Assembly (NCBI GenBank): GCA_900548115.1
Contig: URJL01000049.1
Location: forward strand, 1-15,453
Direction: 5' to 3'
DNA length: 15,453 bases
From: an uncultured Eubacteriales bacterium
GTDB lineage: Bacteria > Bacillota > Clostridia > Oscillospirales > CAG-382
Below the pieces are notes generated by a model that worked only from the letters and a program-made list of their open reading frames with translations, was not told the origin of the DNA and made no database searches. The translations under genes and the position numbers were made by a program. Positions 5,063 through 12,315 of this stretch are shown in pieces. Each line of letters begins with the position of its first letter. The first letter of the stretch is position 1.

Positions 5063-5752
5063 ATGTCGAAAAAGTACAATAAACAGGAATCCAAGCGGCG
5101 TATATTGTCGGTCTGCGTGAAGCTTTTCATCGAAAAGGGGTATCACAAGACAACGCTTGCGGAGATTCTGAGCCGATCGGGCACGACAAGCTCAACCTTT
5201 CAAAACATATTTCGCTCGAAAGACGGCGTTCTTTTGGATCTTACGGAATTTATGTTTGAAAATCAGTTTTCTTCGGCGCGGAGCATTGCGGGCGAGGAAT
5301 TCCCGCCGATCTTTCTTTATGCGGCGGAGACCGCCGTACAGCTGACGCTGACCGAACTGAACGAAAATCTGCGCGACATTTATGTCGAAGCCTATTCCGA
5401 CGAACGCATTGCGGAATATATTTTCGAAAAGACCTCGACCGAACTGTACCGAATTTTTTCGGCGTATAACCCCACGCTTAACGAAAGCGATTTCTACGAG
5501 CTGGAGATCGGCTCGTCGGGTATCATGCGAAATTACATGGCAAGACGCTGCGACAAGTATTTCACCCTTGAAAAAAAACTGGAGCGATTTCTCAATATGA
5601 GTATGGGCGCTTACAACGTACCGAAAGCCGAACGGGAAAAGGCGATCGCTTTTGTCAAAAGCATCGACATAAGAAAAATGGCAAAGCAGATCATGGAAAA
5701 GCTTTTCGATTCGCTTGCCATGCATTTTGATTTTGAATGGAGCAAAATTTGA
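5063..5752 (+). CDS. TetR/AcrR-family regulator, co-transcribed with surface protein
   Basis: A 229-residue protein; CGGGAGG six bases before ATG 5063 fixes the start. The N-terminal domain (ESKRRILSVCVKLFIEKGYH, TTLAEILSRSGTTSSTFQNI) is a TetR HTH, with the recognition helix about residues 40-50; the usual Y-x-H/Y-F of that helix reads F-Q-N-I-F. The C-terminal ligand domain is not assignable. The gene ends 19 bp before the start of the large secreted protein, with no terminator between, so both form one operon controlled by the 16-bp palindrome upstream. Local regulation of an exported protein by its own TetR is the implied logic. Confidence 0.9.
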   Translation: MSKKYNKQESKRRILSVCVKLFIEKGYHKTTLAEILSRSGTTSSTFQNIFRSKDGVLLDLTEFMFENQFSSARSIAGEEFPPIFLYAAETAVQLTLTELNENLRDIYVEAYSDERIAEYIFEKTSTELYRIFSAYNPTLNESDFYELEIGSSGIMRNYMARRCDKYFTLEKKLERFLNMSMGAYNVPKAEREKAIAFVKSIDIRKMAKQIMEKLFDSLAMHFDFEWSKI

Positions 5753-5771
5753 TTTTTCGGAGGAAAAACGG

Positions 5772-8150
5772 ATGAAAACAAGAAAGTTTTGGGCCGTTTT
5801 CACGGCATGTCTGCTGTGCGTTTGCGCACTTTTGATGAGCGGTGCGGCAACGGCGGAGGAGAACGTCGTGACCTTTGCGGTCGTCGACAGCGTAGGCACA
5901 CCCGGAACCGTGCGGGAGACGGCGGATAAGCTCATCGACGGCCGCGACGCTACCAAATGGGGCGTGTTCTACAACGAGGGCGACACCGTGTCGGTGACGC
6001 TCAAGGCGTCCGAGCCGATCGTCGTCGGCGGCTATGCTCTGACGACCGGCAGCGACAACCGCACCTACAAAGGGCGCAACCCGAAGGACTGGACGCTTTT
6101 CGGCAGCAACGATTACGACGAAGAGAAAAAAACGGGAACATGGACGGCTGTCCATGCGGTTGAAAACGATACCGTTCTGCCCGACCGAAACAAAGAGTCC
6201 TTTGTGTATTCGTTTGACAATGAGACGGCGTATTCCTATTACAAATTCGAAGTTACGGCAAACAAAGGCGACGATTATATGCAGCTGTCGGAGCTTACGT
6301 TTCTTTACGGCTTCGAAGGAGATGTCGCTTTTGTCGGCGTGGACGGCAAGAATACCAACGATAAAGAAGGATATGCCAATCTTTTCGACCGAAAAAAGAG
6401 CCGGTTGTTCTTTTCAAAATGGTGCGTCTCGGTCGGAGACGGCGCCTATGTCGTGGCAAGAGCCGCAAAACCGACGGTCGTTACGGGTTATACGTTTACG
6501 ACGGGCAACGACACCGAGTCCTCGCCTTATCGGAATCCGCGGAGCTGGACGCTTTTCGGCAGCAACGATTATGACGAGACCACCAAAGAGGGACGCTGGA
6601 CGAAGCTCCACGGAATGGCGAACGACACGGTTTTGGAAGGCAAAAATTTTGCCTCCTATCACTTTGATTTTGAAAACGGCACGGCGTACCGCTATTATAA
6701 ACTGGTCGTGAACGAAAGTCAGGGCGACGACCTCATTCAGCTTTGCGAGCTGGAGTTTTCCTGCTCCGACTGCGAACACGTTTTTGAATATTTAAACGAT
6801 CCCGAACCGAAATGTACGGAAATTTCCCACACCGATATGGTTTGCGTCAAGTGCAAAAAGGAACTGGACGTTATAACGCCTGCTCTCGGACACAGCGTTT
6901 CCGAGGATTCTCTTGCCTGCTCCGAGTGCGGAGCGGAGATCTTTGCTGCGGCAGACGGAATGTATTGTGAAAGCGTGGAGTCTGCGACGGCGCAGGCAAA
7001 GTACGGCGGCACGGTGATTCTTTTGCAAAACACCGAGATTAACGGCACAATCAACGTTAAAAAGGATATGACGTTCGATTTGAACGGTTACACCCTTTCG
7101 CAGGTCGGCACAGGCGGCATTTTTGAGATCGGCGGTTACAAGACGTTTGTTCTGACCGATACGTCCGAGGGCGGATTCGGCGAGATCACGGGCGGAAACG
7201 CTCAAAACGGCGGCGGTGTACACGTGAACGGCGGCAGCGCCTTTATTATGCGGGGCGGCAGAATATCGAACTGTACCGCGGGCAACGGCGGCGGTGTGGC
7301 GGTTGAAAACGGCGCAAGCTTCACCATGAGCGGCGGATCGATCGCATTTTGCTCCGCGAGCGGCAACGGCGGCGGTATCTATTGCAACGGAAGTCTTACG
7401 CTGAGCGGCGCGCCGCAGGTGTATATCAATACGAAAAGAACGGGCGAAGAGTCGGACGAAACAACAAACAATATATATCTGAACGGCGCGCAAAAGATCG
7501 CAATCGGCGGCGGCGGTCTGAGCGAGGCGGAAACGGATACGGGCTATATCACGCCGATCATCGGCATTACGATGCAGAACCCGTCCGATTTCACGGGAGC
7601 CTGCGACGATTACGGCGAATACTTTTTCTCGGACGACGCGGAAGGGTACCGGGCGGTTTACCGCGGCGGCGTGATGAGACTTGCCAAGATCTGCACGGTG
7701 ACCTTTGATTATTGCTGCGGCGAAGATGCCGTGCTGACCGAAAAAGCGCTCGAAGGTACGACGGTCGCAAGCCCGACGGAGTTTTTCCCCAATGAGGGAT
7801 ATCGCTTCCTCGGCTGGTATAAAAACGGAGAAAAATACGATTTTGACGAAGTGATTGCGGATGATTTTACCTTGACGGCAAGATGGATAAAAGAAGGCGA
7901 GACTGCCGTCGAGCTTTCGAAAAATGCCTGCGAAGTTACCGCGTTTTCAGGGAACGCGCTTGTGGTTCTCGCAAGCTATGACGCGAACGGAACGGTGATC
8001 GATACAAAATTTGTTCCCGTCAAAGAGGACGCGGTCATTTCGTTTGCCGAGATCGGACTGAGTACCGAAAAGGCAGCGAAGGTAAAGGCATTCCTGTGGG
8101 ACGGACAAATAAAGCCGCTTTGCGAGGGCGCGTCCCGAAGCGTAAAATAA
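5772..8150 (+). CDS. Large secreted multidomain protein (F5/8C-like repeats, beta-helix, InlB-type repeat)
   Basis: A 792-residue exported protein with CGGAGG before ATG 5772. Order of parts: a signal peptide (1-28, basic MKTRK, hydrophobic core, cut near ATA-EE); two homologous beta-sandwich repeats, about 30-180 and 184-330, each with NP(K/R)xWTLFGSNDYDE and ending QL(S/C)ELxF, like carbohydrate-binding F5/8C discoidin modules; a Cys-rich segment 331-390 with paired CxxC, typical of linkers in clostridial surface proteins; a Gly-rich right-handed beta-helix about 400-600 (NGGGVHVNGG, GNGGGVAVENGASFTMSGGS); an InlB/Flg_new-type repeat 640-706 (EGYRFLGWYKNG, LTARW); and a C-terminal beta domain 713-785 (VKAFLWDGQIKPLCE). 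No LPXTG, SLH or dockerin anchor and no catalytic motif is visible. It probably binds glycans or host surfaces. Confidence 0.85.
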   Translation: MKTRKFWAVFTACLLCVCALLMSGAATAEENVVTFAVVDSVGTPGTVRETADKLIDGRDATKWGVFYNEGDTVSVTLKASEPIVVGGYALTTGSDNRTYKGRNPKDWTLFGSNDYDEEKKTGTWTAVHAVENDTVLPDRNKESFVYSFDNETAYSYYKFEVTANKGDDYMQLSELTFLYGFEGDVAFVGVDGKNTNDKEGYANLFDRKKSRLFFSKWCVSVGDGAYVVARAAKPTVVTGYTFTTGNDTESSPYRNPRSWTLFGSNDYDETTKEGRWTKLHGMANDTVLEGKNFASYHFDFENGTAYRYYKLVVNESQGDDLIQLCELEFSCSDCEHVFEYLNDPEPKCTEISHTDMVCVKCKKELDVITPALGHSVSEDSLACSECGAEIFAAADGMYCESVESATAQAKYGGTVILLQNTEINGTINVKKDMTFDLNGYTLSQVGTGGIFEIGGYKTFVLTDTSEGGFGEITGGNAQNGGGVHVNGGSAFIMRGGRISNCTAGNGGGVAVENGASFTMSGGSIAFCSASGNGGGIYCNGSLTLSGAPQVYINTKRTGEESDETTNNIYLNGAQKIAIGGGGLSEAETDTGYITPIIGITMQNPSDFTGACDDYGEYFFSDDAEGYRAVYRGGVMRLAKICTVTFDYCCGEDAVLTEKALEGTTVASPTEFFPNEGYRFLGWYKNGEKYDFDEVIADDFTLTARWIKEGETAVELSKNACEVTAFSGNALVVLASYDANGTVIDTKFVPVKEDAVISFAEIGLSTEKAAKVKAFLWDGQIKPLCEGASRSVK

Positions 8151-8199
8151 GCGAAAAATCAAATTTGCCATCGCGCAGTTGCAAGTGTAAGCATGACAA

Positions 8200-8243
8200 A
8201 ACTGCCGCAAACCGTGAAATACGGCTTGCGGCAGTTCTTTTTT
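8200..8243 (+). terminator. Strong terminator between convergent genes
   Basis: AACTGCCGCAA (8200-8210) pairs perfectly with TTGCGGCAGTT (8226-8236), then after one mismatch CCGT pairs with ACGG around a GAAAT loop. Six T residues (8238-8243) follow on the plus strand. On the minus strand the tail is TTTTGTC, so it may also serve sipL. Confidence 0.9.
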
Positions 8244-8280
8244 GCCGTTTTTTAAAAGCGGCGTTCGGAAAAGAAAAAAC

Positions 8281-9837
8281 TCAATGCAGAAGAACGGTCT
8301 TTTTCCCTGTGAAAACATCGCCCGTCACGGCATTTTCCGCCTTGACCTTTTCGACCGAGACCGAATGCTTTTTGGAGACATCCCAGACGCTCTCGCCCTC
8401 GTCGGGGAAATACAGCGTAAAGCCGCAGTGCTTTTTCGGCTCGGCGTTTTCCTCGTTTTCGTCAAAGCCGCAGATTAGGCTGAGCGTCTCATCGCGAAAA
8501 ACACCGAGACTTTCGCGTATCCACAGCTTCAGGACCAGCTCGCCGCCCGAAATTTCGCATTCGTGTGAGCAAAGTGCCGTCAGATTGAACCATTTCAGCT
8601 TTTCTACGCCGAGCGAATAGGGAATATCGGAGGAAAGCACCTTCAGATGAAGCGGAATTCGAAGCGCGTCGACTTCACCGTTTTCTTTCATTCCCAAAAG
8701 CGAAAGATAACCGTTTGCGGGAAGAAAAACTTTGCCGTCGGAAAATTCGGGTACGCCGAAGCAAAGGTGAACCGAGCTTGAAATAAGATCGACCGTGCCG
8801 CGAAGCTCGGCACGAAGACTCTCTTCGGAATAAAGTGTGTCGCCGTAGATGTCGATGAACGAAAGGTTGCGCACATTTTGCACACGGGGGACAACGATGC
8901 AATCGGTCGAGTAAAGATCGGTCACAACCGACACGGTCTTGTTGGAAAAGCCCAAAAGACAGAAGGTGATCTCGCCGCTGACCGACAGCTTTTTCTGCTC
9001 GCCGTAAGCGTCGGCAATGTTTTCGACCGACAGCGACGAAAGAACGGCTTGTGCCGTGATCTTTTGCCCCTCGGCGTTAAAATCGAAGTCGGGCTCGGCT
9101 TCAAAGGGAATCGTTTTCGTGAAGCATATGTATTCGCTCTTTTCGCCGTCCTTTGCTTCGTAAAGACAGGAAAACAAAAGCTCGCCCGACAGCGTGACCT
9201 TTTCTTCGTTTGCGTTTATTTCCTTTACGCAAACCGAAGCGTCGGCGAGCAGAATATCCGAAATTTCGGGCATCCCGTCTTCCAAAAACAGCTCTTCGGA
9301 AAAGTTGTGACGGTATTCGTCTGAGATCTTCAGGATGCCGCTTTCCACACTTTTTTTGCGGTATTGCAGGGCACAGTGACGGTCGTCGGAATCATTTTTC
9401 GGAAGCTCCTCCGAAAGGTCGGTCGCCAACACTTCGCAAAAGACCGAAAAACGACTCTTGACCGAAATGCGGCGCTGACTTTGCATTTTGGCGTTCACGC
9501 CGTTTACACAGGAGAAAGCGAGAACATGCAGGTTTTCCGCCGAAGAATCTTCTTTTTCGGGAAAATCAAATCCGGCGGAAAAGTCGTCGGTAAAGACGGC
9601 GCATTTCAGCGCGCCGTTCCGATCCGAAACGTAAAGCACCGTGTATATCAGCGTTCCGTTTACCGTAACTCCCGATTCGCCGACGGTTTTGTCGGTGATC
9701 TTTACGCGCACATCGGTCCGTATAAGACTTTGCAGGTTGGGAAGGTATTCGGGCAGCATGAATTCGGTCTCGTTTTCACATTCCCGTTTTTCACTAATCC
9801 GTATTGCAAAAGAGGCGGGCGTACATTGAATATCCAT
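8281..9837 (-). CDS. sipL: SipL-type SPOCS (DUF3794) and LysM spore coat morphogenetic protein
   Basis: A 518-residue protein with start ATG 9837; an AGGAG lies 11 bases upstream, and a longer frame from 9879 has no ribosome site. It holds repeated SPOCS/DUF3794 modules: the first begins about residue 25 with MLPEYLPNLQSLIRTDVRVK, the second about 200 with EDGMPEISDILLADASVCVK and LSGELLFSCLY, and a third late unit about 390-450 (VEKLKWFNLTA, GELVLKLWIRESL). The C-terminal ~45 residues are LysM-like (FPDEGESVWDVSKKHSVSVEK). Length and layout match C. difficile SipL, which binds SpoIVA and tethers the coat to the forespore. Other SPOCS-LysM proteins exist, but the neighbouring SpoVM-like gene favours SipL. 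Confidence 0.82.
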   Translation of the reverse strand: MDIQCTPASFAIRISEKRECENETEFMLPEYLPNLQSLIRTDVRVKITDKTVGESGVTVNGTLIYTVLYVSDRNGALKCAVFTDDFSAGFDFPEKEDSSAENLHVLAFSCVNGVNAKMQSQRRISVKSRFSVFCEVLATDLSEELPKNDSDDRHCALQYRKKSVESGILKISDEYRHNFSEELFLEDGMPEISDILLADASVCVKEINANEEKVTLSGELLFSCLYEAKDGEKSEYICFTKTIPFEAEPDFDFNAEGQKITAQAVLSSLSVENIADAYGEQKKLSVSGEITFCLLGFSNKTVSVVTDLYSTDCIVVPRVQNVRNLSFIDIYGDTLYSEESLRAELRGTVDLISSSVHLCFGVPEFSDGKVFLPANGYLSLLGMKENGEVDALRIPLHLKVLSSDIPYSLGVEKLKWFNLTALCSHECEISGGELVLKLWIRESLGVFRDETLSLICGFDENEENAEPKKHCGFTLYFPDEGESVWDVSKKHSVSVEKVKAENAVTGDVFTGKKTVLLH

Positions 9838-9912
9838 CGTTCGTGTAGCTCCTTTTTTACGCTTATTTTCTGTTGCCAATATATGGGAGAAAAGCCCGCG
9901 ATATGCAGCGAA

Positions 9913-9993
9913 TTATTTTTTTCCTTTGTTTTTCATAAAGGCAGAGAGAATTTTTTTGAAAAAGCCGGACGGCTGAAGCACAACGATTTTCAT
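9913..9993 (-). CDS. spoVM: SpoVM-like 26-residue spore morphogenetic peptide
   Basis: A 26-codon gene with a strong AAAGGAG site seven bases before ATG 9993. It encodes MKIVVLQPSGFFKKILSAFM ending in KNKGKK. B. subtilis SpoVM is also exactly 26 residues and also consists of a short beta-like start, a proline, then an amphipathic helix with a basic end. Here the proline is at 8 rather than 9, followed by FFKKILSAF. SpoVM sits on the positively curved outer forespore membrane and recruits the SpoIVA ATPase. The next gene downstream, 75 bp on, is SipL, which binds SpoIVA. Genes this short are often missed by annotation. The family match is by pattern and context, not alignment. Confidence 0.62.
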   Translation of the reverse strand: MKIVVLQPSGFFKKILSAFMKNKGKK

Positions 9994-10024
9994 GGCAGTC
10001 TCCTTTCCGAAACGGTGAGGGCAT

Positions 10025-10171
10025 TTACAGGGTAAAATACAAATACCCCAAAACGACCAGCAAAACCGCTTCCACGCAAACCATGACCATGGGCGGCAGA
10101 AAGCAGGCAAGAAAGATCAGAACTCCCACCGCCATTACACAGATGCCGAGCATTTTGCAATTTCGTTTCAT
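10025..10171 (-). CDS. 48-residue two-helix membrane protein
   Basis: A 48-residue protein with AAAGGG about ten bases before ATG 10171 (MKRNCKMLGICVMAVGVLIF, then LACFLPPMVMVCVEAVLLVVLGYLYFTL). Two hydrophobic segments are separated by a CFLPP turn, giving a membrane hairpin. Small proteins of this look recur in Clostridia, but I know no function. It is the first gene of the unit containing the SpoVM-like peptide (31 bp downstream) and sipL, and lies under the SigE-like promoter, so expression in the mother cell during sporulation is plausible. Confidence 0.65.
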   Translation of the reverse strand: MKRNCKMLGICVMAVGVLIFLACFLPPMVMVCVEAVLLVVLGYLYFTL

Positions 10172-10221
10172 AAAATTGAACCCTTTCCCGAACCGTAACG
10201 GAATTTTTGCGGTTATACTGT

Positions 10222-10250
10222 ATTGTATGCAAAAAATACGAAAAATGTCC
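10222..10250 (-). promoter_or_regulatory. Candidate SigE-type sporulation promoter
   Basis: On the minus strand GGACATT (10250-10244) and CATACAAT (10229-10222) are separated by 14 bp. CATACAAT matches the SigE -10 consensus (CATACANT) and GGACATT matches five of seven positions of the SigE -35 (KMATATT). It lies about 50 bp upstream of the 48-residue gene that opens the spoVM-sipL unit. SigE is the early mother-cell sigma factor that transcribes spoVM and sipL in known spore formers. Confidence 0.5.
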
Positions 10251-10356
10251 GAAAAATTGCCGATCTTTTTTGAATCGGAAAAAACGTTGTACATGGCGTG
10301 TACGGTGAAGAGATTATGCGACGTTAAACATAAAAGCTTTTGATAAAGCACAATAA

Positions 10357-10386
10357 GAGCAGCCTGTCCTTTTCGATAGGCTGCTC
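10357..10386 (-). terminator. Terminator of the oxidoreductase operon
   Basis: GAGCAGCCTGTC (10357-10368) pairs with GATAGGCTGCTC (10375-10386), 12 bp with one G-T pair and a CTTTTC loop. It lies 33 bp behind the last stop codon of the minus-strand operon. The T tail is modest (TTATTG), so termination strength is uncertain. Confidence 0.7.
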
Positions 10387-10419
10387 TTTGTCCCGAAATA
10401 TTTGTCTTTCGTCGGCAGA

Positions 10420-11511
10420 TCACAAAAGCTCGTCGAACGACACCTCGCGCAAAAGCTCCGCGGAGCGGTAAAACGCTTCGAGAATACCGGCGGTGTTGAT
10501 GGTTTCTTCGGGCTTTATCACAAGGGACGCACCGTTTACGATCGAATCGTAAAAATGATACAAAACATGAAAATGACCCGAGAAGGGCGCGCCGACGGCA
10601 AAAGCGTCGGGGCTTACCGCAAGGTCGGAAACGTCTTTTTCCCCGCTGTAAATTTTCGCTTCGGGAAGCAGGATACCCGCCTTTTCGCCTGCAATGCGGA
10701 TCGTCGTCTCGTCGGGAAGATTGGCAGCCCACGCGACTTTGAAATTCATGCTTCCGCCGTTTTTAAAGGTGATGTGTCCCGAGGCAAAATCCTCGACGTT
10801 CATTTCGTTCGGATCGAAGGCGCGCGCGTTTTGCAGATTGCCGCTCAGCGCGCCGCTGCCCTTTGCCGAGCCGAGCTCGGTGTGCAGCTTGCGCGCGGTC
10901 GTTCCGCTTACGCGGTCGACTTCGGGACTGCCCATCAGCCACAGCACCGCGTCGAGCATATGCACGCCGATGTCGACCAGAGCGCCGCCGCCGCTCTTTT
11001 CTTTGATATGAAAGGTTCCCCAAAAGGGAATGCCGCGCCGACGGATGCGGGAAAATTCGCAGTAGTACGGCGTTCCCGCGTTTCCGTTTTCCAAAAATGC
11101 CTTTGCGGCGAGACGGTCGGGCGTGAAACGCATACTTTGACAGGCGCAGAGCAAAAGTCCCTTTTCACGCGCCGCGTCGAACATTTCTTTGGCGTCATGC
11201 AGCGTAAAGGCGAGCGGCTTTTCGCAAACGACGTGCGCGCCGTTTCGAAGCGCCGCAAGGGTCATGGACTTGTGCAGTCTGTTGGGGGCGCAGACCGATA
11301 CAAGATCGGGCTTTTCCTTTTGCAGCATTTCCTCGGCGTCGGTATATACGTGCGGAATATCAAATCTTTCGGCGGCGTCTTTTGCCGCTTTTTCGTTCAC
11401 GTCACTCACGGCGCAGACCGAAAAGCGATCGGAAAAATAACGGTAGGCGGGGAGATGCGCGCTTTGCGCGATCATCCCGGCTCCGATCACGGCGACTTTC
11501 AGCTTCTTCAT
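10420..11511 (-). CDS. Gfo/Idh/MocA-family NAD(P)-dependent oxidoreductase
   Basis: A 363-residue protein with a Rossmann opening (KVAVIGAGMIAQ, G10-x-G12-x-x-A), acidic strand end CAVSDVNE, and the family signature VVCEKPLA, whose E97-K98-P99 contains the catalytic/cofactor lysine. The second signature SGGGALVDIGVHMLDAV supplies D180 and H184, the proton-handling pair. Members oxidise or reduce a hydroxyl of a sugar, inositol or sugar acid with NAD(P). Its ATG overlaps the stop of the TIM-barrel gene (ATGA), so the two are translationally coupled. It is the last gene of a three-gene unit that looks dedicated to one sugar or polyol; the substrate cannot be named from sequence. Confidence 0.93.
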   Translation of the reverse strand: MKKLKVAVIGAGMIAQSAHLPAYRYFSDRFSVCAVSDVNEKAAKDAAERFDIPHVYTDAEEMLQKEKPDLVSVCAPNRLHKSMTLAALRNGAHVVCEKPLAFTLHDAKEMFDAAREKGLLLCACQSMRFTPDRLAAKAFLENGNAGTPYYCEFSRIRRRGIPFWGTFHIKEKSGGGALVDIGVHMLDAVLWLMGSPEVDRVSGTTARKLHTELGSAKGSGALSGNLQNARAFDPNEMNVEDFASGHITFKNGGSMNFKVAWAANLPDETTIRIAGEKAGILLPEAKIYSGEKDVSDLAVSPDAFAVGAPFSGHFHVLYHFYDSIVNGASLVIKPEETINTAGILEAFYRSAELLREVSFDELL

Positions 11512-12290
11512 GCGTGTACCTCCGAAAGAAATCCGAATGTTTTCCCGTCCTCTTTTGTCGCACGGTATTCCAGCCCCACATAGCCGTCGAAAGGAAGACG
11601 TGCGATGTGCGACAGGACGAACGGATAGTTGATCTCACCCGTTCCCGGCTCGTGCCGCCCGGGACAGTCGGCGACGTGAAAATGCCCGATTCGGCTTATG
11701 TATTTTTCTATGCTCTCGCACAAATGCCCCTCGGTCATCTGCTGATGATAAATGTCGAAAAGCATACGAATGCGCGGACTGTTTACCTTTTCGAGAATGT
11801 CGAAAAGGGGAGCGGAATACGGCATAAAATAATTTTTGCGGTCGGTCGCGTTGAGCGGCTCGACAACGAGATTTACCCGTTCCTTTTCGGCATAGGGCTT
11901 GATCGCAAGAAGACTTTCCAGAACGTTTTCCTCCTGCTGTTCCTTTGAAAGATCGTCTCTCGTCTCGCCGATCAGAACGATCATGGCGTGCGCGGACAGA
12001 CTGCGGCAGACCTCGACGCTTTCGTAAAAGGCGTCGATCAGCTCTTCTTTTCGCGCCGCGTTCAGAATTCCGCGGGAGAGGTCATAGGAAAGAGCCTCAT
12101 TGCGGGAATCAAGATTGAAGATCGAAAGAGAAAGCTCGTTTTTTTGCAGCTCCTCTTTTACGCGCGAAAGGTCTTTGTTCGACCATTTCCAAAATTCGGC
12201 GGCGGAAAGCCCCGCACGCTTTACCTCGCGAAACCGATCGTAAAAATCAAACTGCGGAAACATCATATCGATACAGGCACTGTATTTCAT
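11508..12290 (-). CDS. Sugar isomerase/epimerase TIM-barrel protein (Hyi/IolE-like)
   Basis: A 260-residue protein; ATG 12290 is set by GGAGGAAGAAT directly upstream, with 18 spurious codons before it in the open frame. The AP-endonuclease-2-like TIM barrel is clear: strands with EFWKWSNKD, VLIGETRDD, VNLVVEPLN (E144), RMLFDIYHQQ (D179, H182), RIGHFHVADCPGRHEPGTGE, and VGLEYRA (E241). E144 and E241 fall where the hydroxypyruvate-isomerase family has its catalytic glutamate pair, and GRHEPGTGEINY is a hallmark of Hyi-like proteins. The exact substrate (hydroxypyruvate, inosose, ketose) is uncertain. It sits between the two oxidoreductases, 25 bp after one and overlapping the other. Confidence 0.9.
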   Translation of the reverse strand: MKYSACIDMMFPQFDFYDRFREVKRAGLSAAEFWKWSNKDLSRVKEELQKNELSLSIFNLDSRNEALSYDLSRGILNAARKEELIDAFYESVEVCRSLSAHAMIVLIGETRDDLSKEQQEENVLESLLAIKPYAEKERVNLVVEPLNATDRKNYFMPYSAPLFDILEKVNSPRIRMLFDIYHQQMTEGHLCESIEKYISRIGHFHVADCPGRHEPGTGEINYPFVLSHIARLPFDGYVGLEYRATKEDGKTFGFLSEVHA

Positions 12291-12315
12291 ATTCTTCCTC
12301 CGGGATTTTGACGGT

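Noticed and set aside
5192..5956. 254-codon minus-strand open frame opposite the second TetR gene
   Set aside because: It crosses the boundary of two real plus-strand genes and shows no recognisable protein pattern.
7190..7400. CRISPR-like or tandem DNA repeats in the Gly-rich region
   Set aside because: The repeated GGCGGC-type DNA encodes beta-helix Asn-Gly-Gly-Gly turns in an open coding frame; there are no spacers or constant repeat units.
8878..10035. Plus-strand open frames opposite sipL and the SpoVM-like gene
   Set aside because: No ribosome sites and low-complexity antisense translations; the minus-strand reading explains the DNA.
10402..11583. 393-codon plus-strand open frame opposite the 363-residue oxidoreductase
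   Set aside because: Antisense shadow caused by codon bias; the minus-strand frame has full Gfo/Idh/MocA signatures and operon coupling.
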